Below, one piece after another: positions 14,405 to 18,065 of a DNA stretch of 18,065 bases. Numbering within the stretch: position 1 is the first letter of the stretch; the number at the start of each line of letters is the position of its first letter. Where the stretch lies: positions 1 through 18,065 of the forward strand of contig JBBSBK010000079.1 of the NCBI GenBank assembly GCA_038251315.1. Reading direction: 5' to 3'. The position numbers and the translations under genes are program-made. The notes under the pieces were generated by a model. That model ran no database searches and had not been told where the DNA came from. It worked only from the letters and a program-made list of their open reading frames with translations. Origin of the DNA: JBBKXP01 sp038251315 (GTDB lineage Bacteria; Pseudomonadota; Alphaproteobacteria; Rhodobacterales; Rhodobacteraceae).

Positions 14405-14499
14405 TTCGGAACCATGCGATCGGCGGTCATCAGGCGTTGCCGATGCCGACGGCCTGTGGCATCACCACGCACAGGATTCTGAACGAAAGAGATTGGCCC

Positions 14500-15153
14500 G
14501 TGGCAGACTATGCAGCCCGTCGCACGATGATGGTGGACACGCAGGTGCGACCGTCGGACGTCACCAAATTCCCGATCATCGACGCCATGCTCACCGTTCC
14601 GCGCGAATTGTACGTACCATCCGCGCAACGCGAGGCGGCCTATGTCGGCGAAAACCTGAGCCTTGGCGGCGGACGTGTCATGCTGGACCCGCGCACTTTG
14701 GCCAAGATGCTGGACGCGCTCGATATTCAACCCGCCGAGGTGGTTCTCGATCTGGGCTGTGGTTTGGGCTATTCGACGGCAGTGTTGTCGAAACTGGCCG
14801 AATTCGTCGTCGCCGTTGACGACGATGCCGGCCGCGCTGCCGAGGCGCAGACGATCCTGTCCGAACAGGGGATCGACAACGCCGCGGTGATGACCGGACC
14901 GCTTGCCGACGGATCGGCGAAATCCGGGCCCTACGATGTGATAGTCCTGCAGGGGGGCGTCGAACAGGTGCCCGCCCCGCTCTTGATGCAACTTAGGGAT
15001 GGTGGGCGGATCGCCGCGATTTTCTCCGAAGGTGCGCTGGGTGTGGTGCGGATCGGCTACAAGATCGACGGAGAGATGAACTGGCGATTCGCCTTCAATG
15101 CTGGTGCCCCGGTGCTGGCCGGATTTCACAAACAGGCGGTCTTTGCACTGTGA
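14500..15153 (+). CDS. PIMT-like SAM-dependent methyltransferase, divergent active site
   Basis: Related to protein-L-isoaspartate O-methyltransferase, 217 residues. The SAM motif is LDLGCGLGY (83-91), followed by the acidic strand end VAVDDD (104-109), and VPRELYVP and AAYVGENL match the N-terminal PIMT segment. However, the GQGQTISQP loop with the active-site Ser of true PIMTs reads GGGRVMLDP here, with Leu (L62) where the Ser should be, so repair of isoaspartate is doubtful. The start is GTG (14500-14502) with AAGAGA seven bases upstream; MADYAARR is the usual beginning of this Rhodobacterales group. It lies 70 bases before tolC, an arrangement common in this order, suggesting a linked envelope-related role. 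Confidence 0.82.
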   Translation: MADYAARRTMMVDTQVRPSDVTKFPIIDAMLTVPRELYVPSAQREAAYVGENLSLGGGRVMLDPRTLAKMLDALDIQPAEVVLDLGCGLGYSTAVLSKLAEFVVAVDDDAGRAAEAQTILSEQGIDNAAVMTGPLADGSAKSGPYDVIVLQGGVEQVPAPLLMQLRDGGRIAAIFSEGALGVVRIGYKIDGEMNWRFAFNAGAPVLAGFHKQAVFAL

Positions 15154-15223
15154 CGCGGGTGCCACTGATCGGATTGACGCCAGCTCAAATATCAGCAGGC
15201 AGGCCAATGACGGGAACGATGTC

Positions 15224-16585
15224 ATGACGCATTTCAGCGGCCGGATCACTTTGATGGCGATGGCCCTTATGATGGCCGCTCCGCTGGCCCGCGCTGACAC
15301 CCTTGGTGATACACTTGCTTTTGCCTATGAAAACTCAGGTCTGCTGGATCAGAACCGCGCCCTTCTGCGGGTGGCTGACGAAGATGTCGCCGTTGCCATG
15401 GCCAACTTGCTGCCGATCGTCAATTGGGCAGCGACCGCGACGATCAACGAACCCCGCGCGCCAGGGACCGAGGTCATCAACGGCCAGATCAGCATGTCGG
15501 CCGAACTGCTGCTGTTCGACTATGGCGCAAGCCAATTCGCCATCGAAGCCCAGAAAGAGGTCGTGCTGGCGACCCGCGAAGCCCTTGTGAACGTCGAACA
15601 GCAGGTTCTGCTGCGGGCTGTGCAAGCCTATCAGAATGTGCGCACCACCCAAGAAGTTGTGACGCTGCGCCAGAACAACGTCCGCGTCATCACCCAGGAG
15701 TATCGCGCCGCCCAGGACCGTTTCGACGTCGGCGAGGTGACGCGCACCGACGTCTCGCTGGCAGAATCGAGTCTGGCACTGGCGCGCAGCGAACTCGCCG
15801 CCGCTGAAGGCGATCAGGTTCAGGCGGTCGAGGAATTCCGAGTTGCCGTCGGCCGCGCACCGCGAAACCTGCAGCCCGCGCCGATCGCTCCGGTGTCACG
15901 GAGCGTTGATGAGGCGAAGGCCTATGCCGTGCGCAATCATCCGCTCGTCCTTTCGGGTCAGCATAATGTCTCTGCCGCTGAACTTTCGATCCTGCGGGCC
16001 GACGCGGCGATGAAGGCCACCGTCACCCTGAACGGGCAGGTCGGGGTTAACGACAACCTGATCGCCGGTGCCCAACTTGGGATCACCATGTCCGGGCCGA
16101 TCTATCAAGGCGGCCGTCTTTCGGCACTGGCGCGTCAGGCCATGGCGCGGCGCGATGCGCAACGGTCCGGTTTGCACACGACCGCCCTGAACGTCCAGCA
16201 GACGGTTGGCAACGCCTATGCGCTGCTCAACGTCGCCGGGGCCCGGCGTGATGCGTCCGACCGTCAGGTCCGTGCGGCCCGTCAGGCATTCGAGGGCGTG
16301 CGCGAAGAGGCAACGCTGGGGGCGCGCACGACTCTGGATGTGCTGAACGCCGAGCAGATCCAGCTTGACGCGCAGGCCAACCGGATCACCGCCGCCGCCG
16401 ACGAGGTGACGGCGAGTTATGCAGTCCTGTCGTCAATGGGCCTGCTGACTGCGGCGCGTCTGGGCCTGCCGGTGCAGATTTACGATCCTGCAGCCTATTA
16501 TAATTTGGTCCGCGACAACCCGACGATCACCTCGCCGCAGGGGCAGGCTTTGGACCGGGTGCTGCAGGCGATTGGCAGGGAATAA
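15224..16585 (+). CDS. tolC: TolC-family outer-membrane efflux/secretion channel
   Basis: Trimeric outer-membrane channel that connects to inner-membrane exporters (type I secretion or drug efflux). 453 residues. A signal peptide is clear: THFSGR, a hydrophobic core, then ARA at residues 22-24 with cleavage before DTLGDTL. The mature part shows the internal repeat of the family, each half being long helices plus beta segments: first LAYENSGLL-like start through RTDVSLAESSLALARSELAAAEG, second VRNHPLVLSGQ through ARTTLDVLNAEQIQLDAQAN. The frame is open from 15098, but the signal peptide fixes the ATG at 15224. It follows the PIMT-like gene and precedes the PopZ-like gene. No partner exporter is in the window. 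Confidence 0.93.
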   Translation: MTHFSGRITLMAMALMMAAPLARADTLGDTLAFAYENSGLLDQNRALLRVADEDVAVAMANLLPIVNWAATATINEPRAPGTEVINGQISMSAELLLFDYGASQFAIEAQKEVVLATREALVNVEQQVLLRAVQAYQNVRTTQEVVTLRQNNVRVITQEYRAAQDRFDVGEVTRTDVSLAESSLALARSELAAAEGDQVQAVEEFRVAVGRAPRNLQPAPIAPVSRSVDEAKAYAVRNHPLVLSGQHNVSAAELSILRADAAMKATVTLNGQVGVNDNLIAGAQLGITMSGPIYQGGRLSALARQAMARRDAQRSGLHTTALNVQQTVGNAYALLNVAGARRDASDRQVRAARQAFEGVREEATLGARTTLDVLNAEQIQLDAQANRITAAADEVTASYAVLSSMGLLTAARLGLPVQIYDPAAYYNLVRDNPTITSPQGQALDRVLQAIGRE

Positions 16586-16604
16586 CCAAAACCCGCCGTT
16601 TGTG

Positions 16605-16633
16605 TTGTTTGCGCCCGCAACTGCGGTTATGCT
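16605..16633 (+). promoter_or_regulatory. Possible promoter of the PopZ-like gene
   Basis: TTGTTT (16605-16610), a 17-base spacer and TATGCT (16628-16633) lie between tolC and the next gene, about 28 bases before its ATG. The -10 matches 4 of 6 and the -35 only 3 of 6. Read-through from tolC is equally possible. Confidence 0.3.
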
Positions 16634-16660
16634 GGGTCTGAGGCTGAAGCAGGAACAAAA

Positions 16661-17392
16661 ATGTCCGACCCGGTGACGAATGTCGATATCGAGGACGTCT
16701 TGTCCTCTATCCGCAGGCTTGTGTCCGAAGGTGACCGCAATGCTGCGCACGCGCCAAAGGCTGAAGCTGCGCCACCCTCGGCGATGTCGTCGCCACCCTC
16801 CGTGCCCAACCGTTTTGTACTGACCCCGGCGTTACGGGTTGTCGAACGAGATGCCGATCCTGTGCTGCCCACCGACCAACACCACGTCGATCCGTCTCCC
16901 CTGATCCTCACCAACGACCGCAACCTGTCGCAACTCGAAGCCACGATTGCCGAACTTGAGGCGGCGGTCACTTGGCAAGATGACGATTTTGAACCCGATG
17001 GGAGCGAAGCCACCGCCACAGACTGGTCCGCGGCGCCACCTGACCTGCGCCGCCGGGTTGTCGACGAACTGGCCGGCGATGCCGAGATCGCCGATGCACC
17101 CGCTCAGTCTGCCGAACCGGAAGTTGCGTTTCATCACAATTCCTATGACGAAACCGACGACGACCATCAGGACGATCTGCTTGACGACGACTCCGACGAG
17201 GCGGCGACCGACAACCTGACCGCCTTTCTCGATGATGACGCTTTGGTCGACGAAGCCGCCCTGCGCGAGATGGTCGCCCAGATCGTAAGGCAGGAATTGC
17301 AGGGCGAACTGGGCGAACGGATCACCCGCAACGTCCGCAAACTGGTCCGCCGCGAGATTTACCGCGTCATCAACAGTCAGGAATTCGAATAG
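16661..17392 (+). CDS. DUF2497 / PopZ-like polar organising protein
   Basis: 243 residues with three parts. The N-terminal helix (residues 8-23, VDIEDVLSSIRRLVSE) is strongly conserved in the DUF2497 family. The middle is Pro/Ala-rich, then very acidic (about 164-195, many Asp and Glu), likely disordered. The C-terminus (197-243, LREMVAQIVRQELQGELGER followed by a basic NVRKLVRREIYRV helix) is the conserved helical end. This N-helix, acidic linker and C-terminal helices layout is that of PopZ of Caulobacter, which self-assembles at cell poles and anchors the chromosome origin; function here is inferred. Start by AGGA (16651-16654) six bases upstream. Convergent with cobQ, with only three bases between stops. 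Confidence 0.85.
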   Translation: MSDPVTNVDIEDVLSSIRRLVSEGDRNAAHAPKAEAAPPSAMSSPPSVPNRFVLTPALRVVERDADPVLPTDQHHVDPSPLILTNDRNLSQLEATIAELEAAVTWQDDDFEPDGSEATATDWSAAPPDLRRRVVDELAGDAEIADAPAQSAEPEVAFHHNSYDETDDDHQDDLLDDDSDEAATDNLTAFLDDDALVDEAALREMVAQIVRQELQGELGERITRNVRKLVRREIYRVINSQEFE

Positions 17393-17395
17393 GCG

Positions 17396-18065
17396 TCAGA
17401 CGTCGGCCGCCAGTGCGGCGATTCGGGCGATGTCCAGATGCGCCGTCACATGGTCGGCCAGAGCGTCCAGCGTGGTTTCCACCCCCGCGCCATAGTCCGC
17501 CCCCGCGACGTCAGCGCCCAGTCCGGCCAGAAACGCCCGCCGGAATCCGTCTGCAGCAAACAACCCGTGCAGATAGCAACCGCGCACCCGGCCATCGGCA
17601 CTGGTGGCACCCGCGCGGCGTCCGGCGATATCCAGCCAGCCACGGGTCCGGTCCGGCCCATCGGTCTGGCCGATGTGGATTTCATAACCTTCCACCGCAT
17701 CGCCCGTCGCCGCATAGGTCGCTTTGGTTAGTGACAGGCGTTTGTGCGGTGACATGACGGTGTCCACGTCCAGCAACCCCAACCCCGGCACCTTTTGCGC
17801 CGCACCTTCGATCCCGTCCGGGTCTGCAATCGAACGACCCAGCATCTGGTAGCCGCCGCAGATGCCCAGCACATGCCCGCCGCGCCGCACGTGGGCGGCA
17901 AGGTCGATGTCCCACCCTTGGGCACGGAAATCGGCCAGATCCGCGATCGTCGACTTGCTGCCGGGGATCAGGATCAGCGTCGCGTCGCCGGGCAGGGGGC
18001 GGCCCGGTGCGATGATCTGCACGCTCACCTCGGGTTCGGCCGACAGCGGGTCGAGATCGTCGAAA
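17396..18065 (-). CDS. cobQ: Cobyric acid synthase, C-terminal part (5' end off the window)
   Basis: ATP-dependent amidotransferase that amidates four side chains of adenosylcobyrinic a,c-diamide in cobalamin synthesis, cytoplasmic. About 222 residues of the C-terminal half are visible, entering from the right edge as FDDLDPLSAEPEV. It is the class I glutamine amidotransferase domain: ILIPGSKSTIADL (typical of CobQ), nucleophile Cys in LGICGGYQMLG (codon at 17858-17860), GYEIHIG, and the catalytic His in CYLHGLF (codon at 17567-17569). An apparent GTG start near 18028 is internal. The upstream ATP-dependent domain lies outside the window. Confidence 0.94.
   Translation of the reverse strand, partial: FDDLDPLSAEPEVSVQIIAPGRPLPGDATLILIPGSKSTIADLADFRAQGWDIDLAAHVRRGGHVLGICGGYQMLGRSIADPDGIEGAAQKVPGLGLLDVDTVMSPHKRLSLTKATYAATGDAVEGYEIHIGQTDGPDRTRGWLDIAGRRAGATSADGRVRGCYLHGLFAADGFRRAFLAGLGADVAGADYGAGVETTLDALADHVTAHLDIARIAALAADV

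Noticed and set aside
14245..15300. 351-codon minus-strand ORF opposite comE, the PIMT-like gene and the start of tolC
   Set aside because: It covers three plus-strand genes with clear motifs and has none of its own.
1..18065. CRISPR arrays, transposases, integrases, rRNA
   Set aside because: I looked for repeat-spacer patterns, recombinase motifs and rRNA sequence and saw none.

Overview
The window looks like a chromosome segment of an alphaproteobacterium in the order Rhodobacterales, probably the roseobacter group. The evidence is high GC content, the conserved run of a PIMT-like methyltransferase, a TolC-type outer-membrane protein and a DUF2497/PopZ-like protein, and alphaproteobacterial protein sequences throughout. 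The assignment rests on gene content and sequence character only.

Left part (1-12861) is an accessory energy and stress block. On the minus strand, from its right end, nine tightly packed genes (9372 down to 2825) encode a complete N-type F1Fo-ATPase: beta, epsilon, AtpQ, AtpR, a, c, b, alpha, gamma. This order, the presence of AtpQ and AtpR, and the lack of a separate delta gene identify the horizontally spread 'N-ATPase' and not the housekeeping F-ATPase. The same strand continues with a YfcC/ArcD-type transporter and arginine deiminase (arcA, cut by the left edge), the start of an arginine-fermentation operon. Diverging from or following the ATPase are a small cupin gene, a STAS-less SulP transporter and the co-chaperone pair cbpA-cbpM.

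All three regulatory gaps in this block (2619-2824, 9373-9532, 11391-11587) contain an FNR/Dnr-like dyad with a TGA-N6-TCA core. In the two divergent gaps the dyad sits almost exactly midway between the two start codons. My reading is that the whole block is one low-oxygen regulon: arginine deiminase supplies ATP by substrate-level phosphorylation, the N-ATPase can spend it to export ions and hold the membrane potential, and the accessory genes support that state. This is inference.

A tRNA-Cys(GCA) gene (13117-13190, minus) separates that block from the right part. The right part holds a two-subunit sulfopyruvate/phosphonopyruvate decarboxylase (comDE), the PIMT-like/TolC/PopZ-like run on the plus strand, and the 3' half of cobyric acid synthase (cobQ) converging from the right edge. 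The only CDS-poor stretch over 300 bases is 12862-13349, which holds the tRNA, its likely promoter, an inverted repeat and one doubtful small ORF.
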